64,000 nucleotides of DNA from Oscillatoria nigro-viridis PCC 7112 (GCF_000317475.1 NC_019730.1:124001-188000); one strand, 5' to 3'; numbered from the stretch's first letter, positions 35,855-44,544 are shown. Program-made: numbers and translations. The notes: a model not told the origin generated them from the letters alone.

Positions 35855-36208
35855 ATGTCAGAGAACAATAAAGCTGTCTTAGAAGCGGCAAATGCGGCGA
35901 ACGCAGCAGGCAACTATGAAAAATTCTTGTCATTCTGCACCGACGACACGCAATGGACGTTTGTAGGCGACAAGACCCTTAACGGAAAAGAAGCCGTTCA
36001 CCAATATATGGCAGAGACATACATAGAGCCGCCAAAGTTTACGGTCACCAACTTAATCGCTGAGGGTGATTTCGTCACGGCACTCGGCGACATCACACTG
36101 AAGGACGAAGACGGGAAGGCGGCTCATTACTCGTACTGCGATGTCTGGCGCTTTCGCGACGACAAGATGGTCGAGTTAAGGGCTTTCGTCATTAAAACCT
36201 CGGTCTGA
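35855..36208 (+). CDS. NTF2-like/SnoaL-fold protein
   Basis: 117 residues from ATG 35855 with GAGGAGAG upstream. MSENNKAVLEAANAANAAGN, FLSFCTDDTQWTFVGDKTLN and YCDVWRFRDDKMVELRAFVI give the classic NTF2-like ketosteroid-isomerase fold. Function unproven; relatives bind or isomerise small hydrophobic compounds. A degraded 5' copy lies at 42086-42181, fused to a lipocalin-like remnant. Its 5' region shares a short stretch (GATCGGAGTT...GTCAA(C/T)ATTGATTG) with the 5' region of the third SDR. Confidence 0.88.
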   Translation: MSENNKAVLEAANAANAAGNYEKFLSFCTDDTQWTFVGDKTLNGKEAVHQYMAETYIEPPKFTVTNLIAEGDFVTALGDITLKDEDGKAAHYSYCDVWRFRDDKMVELRAFVIKTSV

Positions 36209-36337
36209 CCCGCCGTCGTCGTTCACGTCGTTTTCAACCTGCTCACTATCCCGGTGATGGCAATCGCTGGCATGGGCTGAGATGCGATCGGAGTTCAATT
36301 TTTGAAAGTCAATATTGATTGCAACAGGAGAAATAGA

Positions 36338-37165
36338 ATGATACTTCAGGATAAAGTGGCGTTAGTCACTGGAGGCACAGCGGGAATCGGTAGAGCAACA
36401 GCGATCGCTTATGCCCAACAACAAGCAAAGGTGGTGGTAGTTGGTCGTCGAATTGATGAAGGTGAAGAAACGGTTCGATTGATTCAGGATGCTGGCGGAG
36501 AGGCTATTTTTGTGCAAGCAGATGTTACGAAAGAAGCCGATGTTAAAGCAATGGTTGATAAAACGGTTGACGTTTTTGGTCGGTTGGATATTGCCTTTAA
36601 TAATGCAGGAATGGGCGGCGAAAATCCCTCATTGATTGAGCAAACAGAAGCGGAATATGACCGCACTATGAACGTCAATGTCAAAGGCGTTTGGTTGTCG
36701 ATGAAATATGAAATTGCTCAGATGTTGAAACACGGAAGTGGTGCGATCGTTAATATGGCATCTGCGGTTGGAGTCGTTGCACTTCCTAACATACTCGTCT
36801 ACACCGCGAGTAAACATGCGGTAGTAGGCTTAACAAAAGCTGCTGCACTCCAATATGTCAAAGCGGGTATTCGCATTAATGGCGTTGCACCAGGGTCAAT
36901 CCAAACAGATATGTTTGAAGCTGCTGCGCTCCAATATGCCAAAGCGGGTATTCGCATCAATGTCGTTGCACCAGGGGCAATCCAAACAGATATGTTTGAA
37001 GCAGTTACAGATGAAGCCAAAGCTTACTTGACAGGACTTCACCCGATCGGACGAGTTGGCACACCGCTTGAAGTTGCAAATGCAGTCCTGTTTTTATCAT
37101 CTGAGATGGCATCGTTCGTAACAGGTGAAACGTTGATGGTAGATGGTGGGTTTGTAGCGCAATAG
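36338..37165 (+). CDS. SDR family oxidoreductase, copy 3, mosaic with internal duplication
   Basis: 275 residues from ATG 36338 with AGGAGAAATAG upstream, 27 longer than copy 1. It carries TGGTAGIG, NNAG and YTASK. The segment ALQYVKAGIRINGVAPGSIQ is followed by a second version, ALQYAKAGIRINVVAPGAIQ. The first version matches copy 1 and the second is copy-2-like, so the gene looks like an unequal crossover product. The extra 27 residues lie just after the active-site helix and would disturb the substrate loop; activity is doubtful although the frame is intact. Confidence 0.9.
   Translation: MILQDKVALVTGGTAGIGRATAIAYAQQQAKVVVVGRRIDEGEETVRLIQDAGGEAIFVQADVTKEADVKAMVDKTVDVFGRLDIAFNNAGMGGENPSLIEQTEAEYDRTMNVNVKGVWLSMKYEIAQMLKHGSGAIVNMASAVGVVALPNILVYTASKHAVVGLTKAAALQYVKAGIRINGVAPGSIQTDMFEAAALQYAKAGIRINVVAPGAIQTDMFEAVTDEAKAYLTGLHPIGRVGTPLEVANAVLFLSSEMASFVTGETLMVDGGFVAQ
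36839..37000. repeat. Imperfect tandem duplication, 2 x 81 bp, in SDR copy 3
   Basis: GCTGCTGCACTCCAATATGT at 36839 and GCTGCTGCGCTCCAATATGC at 36920 open two 81-bp units that differ at a few bases. Each encodes AA(A/L)QYxKAGIRINxVAPGxIQ-type sequence, and the reading frame is kept. Confidence 0.9.
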
Positions 37166-37182
37166 TCGAACGACAGTGCGAG

Positions 37183-37338
37183 ATGACAACACTTGCAGGC
37201 AAAGTTGCACTGGTAACAGGTGGTTCTCGCGGTTTAGGAGCGGCGATCGTAGGGTATGCCAAAGGTGTCCAAGATTCCAAGTCTGAGCGTCGAAGCTCAG
37301 TCGGAAGAAAATCAAAAACAGAGAGAATTGTACGATGA
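37183..37338 (+). pseudogene. SDR family 5' fragment
   Basis: ATG 37183 reads MTTLAGKVALVTGGSRGLGA then AIVGYAKGVQ, a typical SDR beginning (TGGSRGLG). It then degenerates into an unrelated basic tail and stops at 37336-37338, overlapping the next ATG. It is the second SDR N-terminal fragment in 4 kb. Confidence 0.75.
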
Positions 37339-38231
37339 AAATACGCTACGGGTTTCGACAGGTCGGCGATGTCGAAGTGTTCTACCGTGAGGCGGGGTCA
37401 AGCGATGCGCCAGTAATACTGCTGTTGCACGGCTTTCCAACCGCTAGCCATATGTTCCGTGACCTGATCCCTCTCCTTGCTGATCGCTTTCGGCTCATCG
37501 CGCCCGATCTACCTGGTTTTGGGCAGACCAAGGCACCGTCACGCGGGACGTTCGACTACAGGTTCGACCGCCTTACCGACGTGATCGAGGGCTTCACCGA
37601 TGCTTTGTCGCTCGATCGATACGTACTCTACATCTTCGACTACGGTGCGCCGGTAGGTCTGCGTCTGGCGATGCGCCATCCTGAACGGATATCTGCGATC
37701 ATCTCGCAGAACGGCAACGCTTACCTGGAGGGTTTCAGTGATGAATGGGGTTCGTGGGAGTCCTATTGGCGCGAACCGAGCGCAGCGAACCGGGAAGCCT
37801 GCCGACCCTCGCTCGCACCGGACACAATCCGGAACTGGCAGTATGGTACCGGAGCCGATCCAACCCTTCTGTCGCCTGACGGCTACGAACTCGACATCGC
37901 CTACATGGGGCGAGCGGGCGCGGAGGAGATCCAGCTCGATCTGATCCTCGATTACCGCAGCAACGTCGCGCTCTATCCGGATTTCCAGTCCTACTTTCGT
38001 GAGCAACGTCCGCCGCTTCTCGCCGTCTGGGGTCGTCATGATCCGGCATTTCTGCCCGCTGGTGCTGCCGCTTATCAGCGAGATCTCCCGAATGTAGAGA
38101 TTCACCTGCTCGACGCCGGACATTTCGCGCTGGAGACTCATGCAGAGGAGGTGGCAACGTTGATCCGCGCATTCCTCGACAGAACGCTCGGTTCCACGCT
38201 GCGTCTTGAAGGTGATTGCACAAGAATCTGA
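37335..38231 (+). CDS. Alpha/beta hydrolase, haloalkane-dehalogenase/epoxide-hydrolase-like
   Basis: 298 residues. LLLHGFPTASHMFRDLIPLL and APDLPGFGQTKAPSRG are typical. The nucleophile elbow reads LYIFDYGAPVGLRLA, with Asp in place of Ser, as in epoxide hydrolases and haloalkane dehalogenases. A downstream acid lies in VWGRHDPAFLP and the His in LLDAGHFALET. The gene is visibly GC-richer than its surroundings (CGCGCTCTATCCGGATTTCC style), which points to recent transfer. A separate 3' remnant of a homologue lies at 40161-40277. Confidence 0.9.
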   Translation: MKIRYGFRQVGDVEVFYREAGSSDAPVILLLHGFPTASHMFRDLIPLLADRFRLIAPDLPGFGQTKAPSRGTFDYRFDRLTDVIEGFTDALSLDRYVLYIFDYGAPVGLRLAMRHPERISAIISQNGNAYLEGFSDEWGSWESYWREPSAANREACRPSLAPDTIRNWQYGTGADPTLLSPDGYELDIAYMGRAGAEEIQLDLILDYRSNVALYPDFQSYFREQRPPLLAVWGRHDPAFLPAGAAAYQRDLPNVEIHLLDAGHFALETHAEEVATLIRAFLDRTLGSTLRLEGDCTRI

Positions 38232-38241
38232 CAAAACACCC

Positions 38242-38288
38242 TAAGAATCTGAAAGAAACCGAGCATTAGGAGTCATTACACTCAGACT
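38242..38288 (+). promoter_or_regulatory. Recurrent island motif, copy 4
   Basis: TAAGAATCTGAAAGAAACCG then AGCATTAGGAGTCATTACACTCA, starting 10 bases after the hydrolase stop. A partial CAAGAATCTGA also overlaps the stop at 38220-38230. Downstream are a truncated GST-like gene and the first dioxygenase. Confidence 0.6.
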
Positions 38289-38342
38289 ATGAAAACAGCA
38301 GATAGGAAGCAAAAACACATTCTTCGCGATAAGGGACATTCC

Positions 38343-38483
38343 ATGAAACTCTATCATATGCCCGGTGCCTGTTCGCTGGCTGATCTCATCGTTCTTGAAT
38401 GGATTGGTATGCCGCACGAAATCGTCAGGATGAGTCTTGAAAGCATCAAGTCACCAGACTATAGCTGTAGCCAATTAGATTAG
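38343..38483 (+). pseudogene. Glutathione S-transferase, 5' fragment
   Basis: 46 codons read MKLYHMPGACSLADLIVLEW and IGMPHEIVRMSLESIKSPDY, the thioredoxin-fold N-terminus of bacterial GSTs (Cys/Ser-rich GACSLA turn). The chain ends at a stop before the rest of the domain. A start upstream at 38289 in the same frame has no family support. The junction near 38465 probably marks a deletion. Confidence 0.75.
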
Positions 38484-38499
38484 GACACAGATTATAAGT

Positions 38500-39412
38500 C
38501 AAGATAGTCGCCGTAAAACAACCATCATTAATCACGTAACTAAAAAGGAGTTTGATCGTGCAGAACATCACACTTGACACTATCACTGAAGCCGTCATTA
38601 ATCATGGCGATCGCGGCAAATCTCACCCGCGACTCTATGAAATGTACACGAGCTTGGTTCGACATTTGCATGACTTTGTGCGTGAGGTGAATCTGACAGA
38701 ATCAGAGTTGCAGCAGGGACGTAATTTTCTCAACCAGGCAAGTCATCACACTCAAGAGATTCCCACTGGAGAGATCCATATGTTGACGGATCTACTAGGG
38801 CTCTCAGAGTTGGTAGAATTGCTGCACGATAAGCATCGCGGTACAGAAAGCAATTTAGAAGGACCCTTGTATGTGCCGAATGCACCAGAACGGCAGATGG
38901 GCGATCGCTTGGGTATTGATGCAGAAGGAGACTCACTTTTCCTGTCAGGCAGGGTTTTAAATTTGAACGGTCAACCGATCGCCAATGCTCTGATTGATGT
39001 TTGGCAACCCACTTCCAAAGGATTATATGATGTCCAAGAGCCATCTCAGCCGTTGGGGAATTTTCGCGGACGTTTCAAAACGAACAAGAGTGGAAAGTAT
39101 ATGTTTGAAACCGTCGTGCCACTAGGTTACAAAGTGCCAAGCAGTGGCCCATGTGGCGAGTTGCTGGGACTCTTGGGACGGCATCCCTGGCGGGCGGCTC
39201 ACATCCATTTCAAACTCAGTGCTCCGGAGTATACTTCGCTGACAACACAAATTTTTATTGCTGGCGATCCTCACCTGGATTCAGATACAACCTTTGCAGT
39301 GCGATCGACGATCGTTCAATTGCAAAAGCACGAAGCACTAGACGAACTCAAGGCACACAATCAAAGTAAACCGTTTTACACGACTGAGTTTGATTTTGTG
39401 TTGAAACCCGCT
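38500..39412 (+). repeat. Duplicated 0.9-kb segment (partner 41071-41983)
   Basis: From CAAGATAGTCGCCGTAAAAC at 38500 to the last codons of the dioxygenase, this segment recurs at an offset of 2571 bases with scattered substitutions and, as far as I checked, no indels. Both the leader and the coding region are included. The right copy begins inside the 3' end of the DUF981 gene, so the breakpoint is visible. Confidence 0.9.
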
Positions 39413-39421
39413 ACTCTCTAG
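38558..39421 (+). CDS. Intradiol ring-cleavage dioxygenase, copy 1
   Basis: 287 residues from GTG 38558 (AAAAAGGAG 7 bases upstream; the TTG at 38552 is too close to it). Catechol/hydroxyquinol 1,2-dioxygenase family: helical N-terminal linker domain (residues 5-95), then the beta-sandwich with likely Fe(III) ligands Tyr in EGPLYVPNAP, Tyr in VVPLGYKVPSSG and two His in WRAAHIHFKL. It would cleave a catechol-type ring between the hydroxylated carbons. Most intradiol enzymes feed a muconate pathway, but no cycloisomerase lies here, so the physiological substrate is open. Confidence 0.92.
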   Translation: MQNITLDTITEAVINHGDRGKSHPRLYEMYTSLVRHLHDFVREVNLTESELQQGRNFLNQASHHTQEIPTGEIHMLTDLLGLSELVELLHDKHRGTESNLEGPLYVPNAPERQMGDRLGIDAEGDSLFLSGRVLNLNGQPIANALIDVWQPTSKGLYDVQEPSQPLGNFRGRFKTNKSGKYMFETVVPLGYKVPSSGPCGELLGLLGRHPWRAAHIHFKLSAPEYTSLTTQIFIAGDPHLDSDTTFAVRSTIVQLQKHEALDELKAHNQSKPFYTTEFDFVLKPATL

Positions 39422-39451
39422 CGGAGAATCATCAAGCAATGGTTGCACATT

Positions 39452-39916
39452 ATGTCTACACCATCAATCCAGAACAATCCGCTAATTGGCATTTGGAAGT
39501 TAATTTCTGCAACCGCCATTTACGCTGATGGAACGGTGACTCCAGACGTGTATGGAACTCATCCGGTTGGCTACATCACTTACACATCAGATGGTCACAT
39601 GATGGTGATGTTTTCTAGGAGCGATCGCTCACCGCTGAGTCAGGAGGTCAGATCACCGCTGACTCCCCAGATGGAATCTTTACCCGTGGAAGAGCTTGCT
39701 CAAGCATTTACAACATTCAATGCTTACGCTGGAACTTATACCTTGAGTGACAACACAGTAACTCACCAGATCAAAATTGCATCAATTCCTAATCGGGTCG
39801 GTACAACATTAGTTCGCACTTTTACTCTGAGTGAGAGCCGAGTGACGCTGAAAACGTTGCCAGTTTTGAGTGATGGTGTTGAGGCGGTTTTCGAGTTGGT
39901 GTGGGAGCGCATTTAA
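39452..39916 (+). CDS. Lipocalin-like domain protein
   Basis: 154 residues from ATG 39452. NPLIGIWKLISATAIYADGT and GYITYTSDGHMMVMFSRSDR are the opening of the bacterial lipocalin-like (Lipocalin_5) barrel, whose middle and end (GTYTLSDNTVTHQIKIASIP, GTTLVRTFTLSE) are also present. It probably binds a small hydrophobic ligand. No signal peptide. The gene follows dioxygenase copy 1 by about 30 bases and may be co-transcribed. A 5' fragment of a near-identical gene follows dioxygenase copy 2 at 42021, so the duplication originally included this gene. Confidence 0.87.
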   Translation: MSTPSIQNNPLIGIWKLISATAIYADGTVTPDVYGTHPVGYITYTSDGHMMVMFSRSDRSPLSQEVRSPLTPQMESLPVEELAQAFTTFNAYAGTYTLSDNTVTHQIKIASIPNRVGTTLVRTFTLSESRVTLKTLPVLSDGVEAVFELVWERI

Positions 39917-40160
39917 TTGCTTTGTCATTGCACCGCAAAAGCATTTAAGTTTCTACAACTTTGCGACACAGTATCAAATTTCATTCAAGCTTCAACCGCA
40001 AGCGAATGCAATCTGAATCAAGATTTTAGCGCTATCAGCCGTCTCTAACTTGTAGCTTAACTCAGCAAACTTGACTGTTCTGAATCAAATGAATGTTGAA
40101 GAATGAGGACAACGAAACACCTGTTTCTCAGACATCTACGTTGTAGAAGTCTTCGGTAAT

Positions 40161-40277
40161 GACGTTGAGTTTCATTTACTCGATACCGGACATTTTGCTC
40201 TGGAAGAAGATGGGGATGCGATCGCAAATCACATCACGCAATTTCTCGCATCACGGCTGCAACCCATCCCTGTCTAA
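40161..40277 (+). pseudogene. Alpha/beta hydrolase 3' remnant
   Basis: 38 codons read DVEFHLLDTGHFALEEDGDA then IANHITQFLASRLQPIPV. This matches the catalytic-His end of the hydrolase at 37335 (VEIHLLDAGHFALETHAEEV). No upstream part is recognisable. Confidence 0.75.
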
Positions 40278-40280
40278 TAA

Positions 40281-40415
40281 GTGCGAAGATTGCTGGGCAA
40301 GCGCTTTCGTATTGGCGATGTTCACCTGATGGTGATACAGCCTCGCCTGCCCCGCTACAAACTTGAGATTCCCGATCATTATCGTTTTAGTGCTGTGGTG
40401 AAAGAGTATTTCTGA
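40281..40415 (+). pseudogene. MOSC-domain protein fragment
   Basis: The codons read RLLGKRFRIGDVHLMVIQPR then LPRYKLEIPDHYRFSAVVKE and a stop. The QPRxPxYKL stretch is the core of MOSC-type molybdenum-cofactor sulfurase domains (YiiM-like), with the usual Cys replaced by Arg in LPRYKL. Both ends are missing. The remainder of 39917-40508 shows no other gene. Confidence 0.6.
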
Positions 40416-40508
40416 AGCCAAAACTGGTACACACAGCAATGCGACAGGCATTGCATACTTCAGTTTTTGTCTAAGTCTTAACAAAACCGAACATTTGCAG
40501 GAGGTCTA

Positions 40509-41078
40509 ATGTTTATCGATTACCTGACACTCATGCTGATTAATCTATCGGCTGGACTCGCTCTGTTAGCTGCCTATGTGTATTTTGGTCTTGGTACTTC
40601 AAATCAGAAACGCTGGATTCCTGGTTTTGGTGTAGTCGGCGCGATCGCTTTAGTCACTGGCTTACACATGACTTTTACCTGGCCCATTATTGGTAGTTTC
40701 AATGTTGCCTATGGTGAAACAACTGTTCTGTTTGGCATTTTGTTTGTAGGAACTTCCCTAACTCTGGCAATGGGTTGGGAATTATTTACCCTGGGCATTT
40801 ATGGATTCTTTGCAGGACTGGTATCGCTTCTAATTGGCTTTCGCATCATAAACCTGGGAATAACACAACTTCCTTTGCTGTCAGGAATTGGGTTCATTCT
40901 CGTTGGCTTAGGAGGAATTTTTTCTGTACCAACCCTCTCTCTCAAATCAACCCGGCTCTTGCGAACTATTGGAGCAATTGTGTTAAGTGTGGCAGCTCTC
41001 ATCTTTGCTTATATCGGATTGACTGCCTACTGGGCGCATCTTGCGGACTTTTCGACATGGAAGCCCCTGCCAAGATAG
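40509..41078 (+). CDS. DUF981 family membrane protein
   Basis: 189 residues, about six hydrophobic helices: 5-28, 37-56, 68-88, 92-112, 120-142 and 152-172. The family's MFIDYLTLMLINLSAGLALL beginning and GFGVVGAIALVTGLHMTFTW segment are clear. An inner-membrane protein of unknown function. GGAGGTCTA precedes the ATG. The last few codons (PLPR, stop) are supplied by the start of the duplicated dioxygenase segment at 41071, so the native C-terminus may have been replaced. Confidence 0.88.
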   Translation: MFIDYLTLMLINLSAGLALLAAYVYFGLGTSNQKRWIPGFGVVGAIALVTGLHMTFTWPIIGSFNVAYGETTVLFGILFVGTSLTLAMGWELFTLGIYGFFAGLVSLLIGFRIINLGITQLPLLSGIGFILVGLGGIFSVPTLSLKSTRLLRTIGAIVLSVAALIFAYIGLTAYWAHLADFSTWKPLPR

Positions 41079-41128
41079 TCGCCGTAAAACAACCATCATT
41101 AATCACGTAACTAAAAAGGAGTTTGATC

Positions 41129-42046
41129 GTGCAGAACATCACACTTGACACTATCACTGAAGCCGTCATTAATCATGGCGATCGTGGCAAATCTCACCCG
41201 CGACTCTATGAAATGTACACGAGCTTGGTTAGACATTTGCATGACTTTGTGCGTGAGGTGAATCTGACAGAATCAGAGTTGCAGCAGGGACGTAATTTTC
41301 TCAACCGGGTCAGTCATCACACTCAGGAGATTCCCGCTGGAGAAATGCAGGCGTTAACAGATCTACTCGGAATCTCAGAGTTGGTAGAATTACTGCACGA
41401 TTCGCATTGCGGTACAGAAAGCAATTTAGAAGGACCCTTGTATGTGCCGAATGCACCAGGACGGCAGATGGGCGATCGCTTGGGTATTGATCCAGAAGGC
41501 GACACGCTTTTCCTGTCAGGCAGTGTTTTAGATTTGAACGGTCAACCGATCGCCAATGCTCTGATTGATGTTTGGCAACCCAATTCCAAAGGATTATATG
41601 ATATCCAAGATCCATCTCAGCCGCTGGGGAATTTTCGCGGACGTTTCAAAACGAACAAGAGTGGAAAGTATATGTTTGAAACCGTCGTGCCACTAGGTTA
41701 CAAAGTGCCAAGCAGTGGCCCATGTGGCGAGTTGCTGGGACTCTTGGGACGGCATTCCTGGCGGGCGGCTCACATCCATGTCAAAGTCAGTGCCCCGGAG
41801 TACACTCCGCTGACAACACAAATTTTTATGGCTGGCGATCCTCACCTGGATTCAGATACAACTTTTGCAGTGCGATCGGCGATCGTTCAATTGCAAAAAC
41901 ATGAAGCACCAGACGAATTCAAGGCACACAATCAAAGTAAGCCGTTTTACACAACTGAATTTGATTTTGTGTTGACACCCGTTACTTCAGCCGAAGACTA
42001 TAAAGCAACATCTGAACAACATGCCTACACCATTGATTCAAAATAA
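41129..42046 (+). CDS. Intradiol ring-cleavage dioxygenase, copy 2
   Basis: 305 residues from GTG 41129, same leader and ribosome-binding site as copy 1. The likely Fe ligands (GPLYVP, LGYKVP, HIH) are intact. It differs from copy 1 by scattered substitutions and an altered C-terminus (TSAEDYKATSEQHAYTIDSK), because the frame reads into the lipocalin-like remnant beyond the duplication's end. It should be active. It lies downstream of the DUF981 gene. Confidence 0.92.
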   Translation: MQNITLDTITEAVINHGDRGKSHPRLYEMYTSLVRHLHDFVREVNLTESELQQGRNFLNRVSHHTQEIPAGEMQALTDLLGISELVELLHDSHCGTESNLEGPLYVPNAPGRQMGDRLGIDPEGDTLFLSGSVLDLNGQPIANALIDVWQPNSKGLYDIQDPSQPLGNFRGRFKTNKSGKYMFETVVPLGYKVPSSGPCGELLGLLGRHSWRAAHIHVKVSAPEYTPLTTQIFMAGDPHLDSDTTFAVRSAIVQLQKHEAPDEFKAHNQSKPFYTTEFDFVLTPVTSAEDYKATSEQHAYTIDSK

Positions 42047-42181
42047 CCCGCTAATTGGCATTTGGAAGTTAATTTCTGCAACAGCAGAATCAAAGCCATC
42101 TTAGAGGCGGCAAACGCGGCGATCGCGCTCAAACAACAATGAAGGATTCTTGTCGTTATGAAGCGATGATACGCAATGGAT
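42021..42181 (+). pseudogene. Chimeric remnant: lipocalin-like start fused to NTF2-like fragment
   Basis: 42021-42085 repeats the first 21 codons of the lipocalin-like gene (IQNNPLIGIWKLISATA). From about 42086 the DNA instead matches the NTF2-like gene at 35870 (TCTTAGAGGCGGCAAACGCG versus TCTTAGAAGCGGCAAATGCG) in a decayed form. A deletion has joined two unrelated genes. Confidence 0.75.
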
Positions 42182-42301
42182 TCTTGCCCCATCTTGAAGT
42201 CTGCTTAACACAGCATTGTTAAGACGGTGCTCGATCGCTGCATAAAAATTGTGATGCAACAGACAAAAACATATCATCAATTTACAACGGAGAAACTTCT
42301 C

Positions 42302-43138
42302 ATGCCTTACATTACCGTTGGTCAAGAAAACTCTGCAACCATCGATCTCTACTACGAAGATATTGGGACAGGTCAACCGATTGTTCTGATTCATGGATTT
42401 CCATTGAACGGACATTCCTGGGAGAAGCAGGTTTTAGTTTTACTGAATGCAGGATATCGAGTAATTACCTACGATCGCCGAGGATTTGGCAACTCCAGTC
42501 AGCCATCATCTGGCTATGACTACGATACCTTCGCCGCCGATTTGAATACACTCATGACCAAGCTTGACTTGCAAAATACCGTGCTGGTCGGTTTCTCAAT
42601 GGGAACAGGTGAAGTCACACGTTATCTTGGCAAATACGGCTCAGATCGGGTGCAGAAAGCCGTGCTGATGGCTCCCGTTCCACCGTTTCTGTTAAAGACA
42701 GACGACAATCCAGAGGGTGTTGATCAAAGTGTCTTCGATGGCATTATGAAAGCGATTGTTGACGATCGTCCAGCTTATTTTTCTGCCTTTTTCAAAGAGT
42801 TCTTCAATGTTGATGTATTGCTTGGCGATCGCATCAGCAATGAAGCAATTCAAGCCAGTTGGAATGTAGCAGTAGGGGCTTCTGCTAAAGGGACTTTAGA
42901 CTGTGTACCCTCCTGGGTGACTGATTTCCGCGATGATCTGCCCCGCATTGATGTACCGACTCTGATTATTCATGGAGATAGCGATCGCATTCTGCCGCTT
43001 GAGTCCACCGCAGCAAGACTTCCAAAGCTGATTAAAAACAGTCAACTGGTTGTCATTCCTGGCGGACCGCACGCCATCAACTGGACTCACGCCGATCGGG
43101 TCAATCCCTTGTTACTGGACTTTCTTCAGCAGAAATAA
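42302..43138 (+). CDS. Alpha/beta hydrolase, non-heme-chloroperoxidase/arylesterase-like
   Basis: 278 residues from ATG 42302 (ACGGAGAAAC upstream). LIHGFPLNGHSWEKQVLVLL, YDRRGFGNSSQPSSGYDYDT, the nucleophile elbow VGFSMGTGEV, acid HGDSDRILPLE and His in GGPHAINWTH are the hallmarks of the cofactor-free chloroperoxidase/esterase group, which hydrolyse esters or form peracids. It precedes a pirin gene on the same strand. Confidence 0.93.
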   Translation: MPYITVGQENSATIDLYYEDIGTGQPIVLIHGFPLNGHSWEKQVLVLLNAGYRVITYDRRGFGNSSQPSSGYDYDTFAADLNTLMTKLDLQNTVLVGFSMGTGEVTRYLGKYGSDRVQKAVLMAPVPPFLLKTDDNPEGVDQSVFDGIMKAIVDDRPAYFSAFFKEFFNVDVLLGDRISNEAIQASWNVAVGASAKGTLDCVPSWVTDFRDDLPRIDVPTLIIHGDSDRILPLESTAARLPKLIKNSQLVVIPGGPHAINWTHADRVNPLLLDFLQQK

Positions 43139-43244
43139 TCAGCGATCTGCTGCATTTCTGGCTTGTGAAAAAACTTTGTGATTCACCCCGTTGAGTCAGG
43201 CTCAAATGATAAACATACTTGTCTAGTTCTGAAGAGGCAATTCT

Positions 43245-44138
43245 ATGACTGTCCCCACTCAAACGTCTCGAACCGTTGCCGGAGTAATCAACAGCGTTGA
43301 AACACTCGAAGGGGCAGGATTTCTTGTACGTCGGCCCTTTCCCAAAAGTAGCTTCTCTGAATTTGACCCGTTTCTCCTCCTCGACGAGTTAGGTCCGATC
43401 AATCTCAAGCCGGGTCAGGCAAAAGGTGCACCCGATCATCCGCATCGGGGCTTTGAAACCGTCAGCTATGTCTTGGATGGACGGTTAGAACACAAAGATT
43501 CTGCAGGGCACGCCGGGCTACTAAATCCGGGTGATGTCCAGTGGATGACAGCAGGTGCCGGGGTTGTGCATTCCGAGATGCCGGAGTCAATGTTTACCCA
43601 AACGGGTGGACGGTTCCACGGCATTCAACTATGGGTCAATCTGCCACAACGAGACAAAATGATGCCGCCCCGCTATCAGGAAATCCCAGCGGCTCACATT
43701 CCGGTAGCTCAAACCGAAGATGGGTCTGTGACGGTGCGGGTGATTGCGGGAGAAGCGTTAGGGGCAAAAGCCGTAATTCAGACGCGCACGCCGATAACCT
43801 ACCTCCACTTCACACTGCAAGCAGGGGCAACGATGATCCAGCCTGTACCAAAAGAGTACAACGCCTTTGTCTATGTACTGGAGGGGTCTGGGTTGTTTGG
43901 GACAGAGCCAGCGCCTGGTGATGATGGGCAGATGGTGCTCTTTTCTCAAGATGGACAGGATGTAGTGATCTCCAACCCTGCTGATGCTCAGCGTCCTCTA
44001 GATCTTCTGCTGATTGCAGGTGTACCCCTTAACGAACCAGTCGTGCGCTATGGTCCGTTTGTCATGAACACTGAAACTGAAATCACCCAAGCGATCAACG
44101 ACTACCAAGAAGGAAGGATGGGACGGATTTATGGCTAA
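43245..44138 (+). CDS. Pirin family protein, copy 2
   Basis: 297 residues. Bicupin with the canonical metal site HPHRGFETVSYVLDG and MTAGAGVVHSEMPE (three His and one Glu). It is clearly diverged from copy 1 (27243) and keeps HPHRG rather than HPHIN, so it is the more typical quercetinase-like form. GAAGAGGCAATTCT precedes the ATG. Its last eight bases overlap the start of the next gene, indicating translational coupling. Confidence 0.94.
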   Translation: MTVPTQTSRTVAGVINSVETLEGAGFLVRRPFPKSSFSEFDPFLLLDELGPINLKPGQAKGAPDHPHRGFETVSYVLDGRLEHKDSAGHAGLLNPGDVQWMTAGAGVVHSEMPESMFTQTGGRFHGIQLWVNLPQRDKMMPPRYQEIPAAHIPVAQTEDGSVTVRVIAGEALGAKAVIQTRTPITYLHFTLQAGATMIQPVPKEYNAFVYVLEGSGLFGTEPAPGDDGQMVLFSQDGQDVVISNPADAQRPLDLLLIAGVPLNEPVVRYGPFVMNTETEITQAINDYQEGRMGRIYG

Positions 44139-44544
44139 CACATTTCAACAACGGATTAGTCAACATCACCGCTTGAGTGAGTTACGAATCAAACTACTGC
44201 ATCTGCACAAGCTTTTACTAGATACTGAGCGCCTTACCTATGAGCAAGTTCGAGGGCACGTTTCTGGAGGTGAATTGCTACAACTGGCGATTAGTCATGA
44301 GCAGTTTGCTTGGTTGCATCGACTCTCAGCATTGATTATCCAAATCGATGAGTTGCTTCATGTCGATGAATCTGTTACACCAGAGGCAATTGAAGCGATT
44401 GACAGTGACATTCGGACACTGCTGAGCCCTGATGAATCGGGCGATGAGTTTGCCATGAAGTATAACACGGCGCTTCAACGCCACCCCGATGTCGTGTTAG
44501 CTCATGCAGATGTCGTGATGTTGCTGACCTCTGACAGTATTTAA
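44131..44544 (+). CDS. Conserved hypothetical helical protein coupled to pirin
   Basis: 137 residues, start overlapping the pirin stop. Nearly all helical: LSELRIKLLHLHKLLLDTER, GGELLQLAISHEQFAWLHRL, then IQIDELLHVDESVTPE. No enzyme motif. I have a general recollection of similar small proteins lying beside pirin or hydrolase genes in cyanobacteria and proteobacteria, with unknown function. The overlap suggests a partner of the pirin or of the cupin encoded next. Confidence 0.7.
   Translation: MANTFQQRISQHHRLSELRIKLLHLHKLLLDTERLTYEQVRGHVSGGELLQLAISHEQFAWLHRLSALIIQIDELLHVDESVTPEAIEAIDSDIRTLLSPDESGDEFAMKYNTALQRHPDVVLAHADVVMLLTSDSI

Noticed and set aside
37539-38234. Long minus-strand frames opposite the hydrolase at 37335
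   Set aside because: GC-rich DNA creates long antisense frames; the plus strand carries a complete alpha/beta hydrolase with all motifs.
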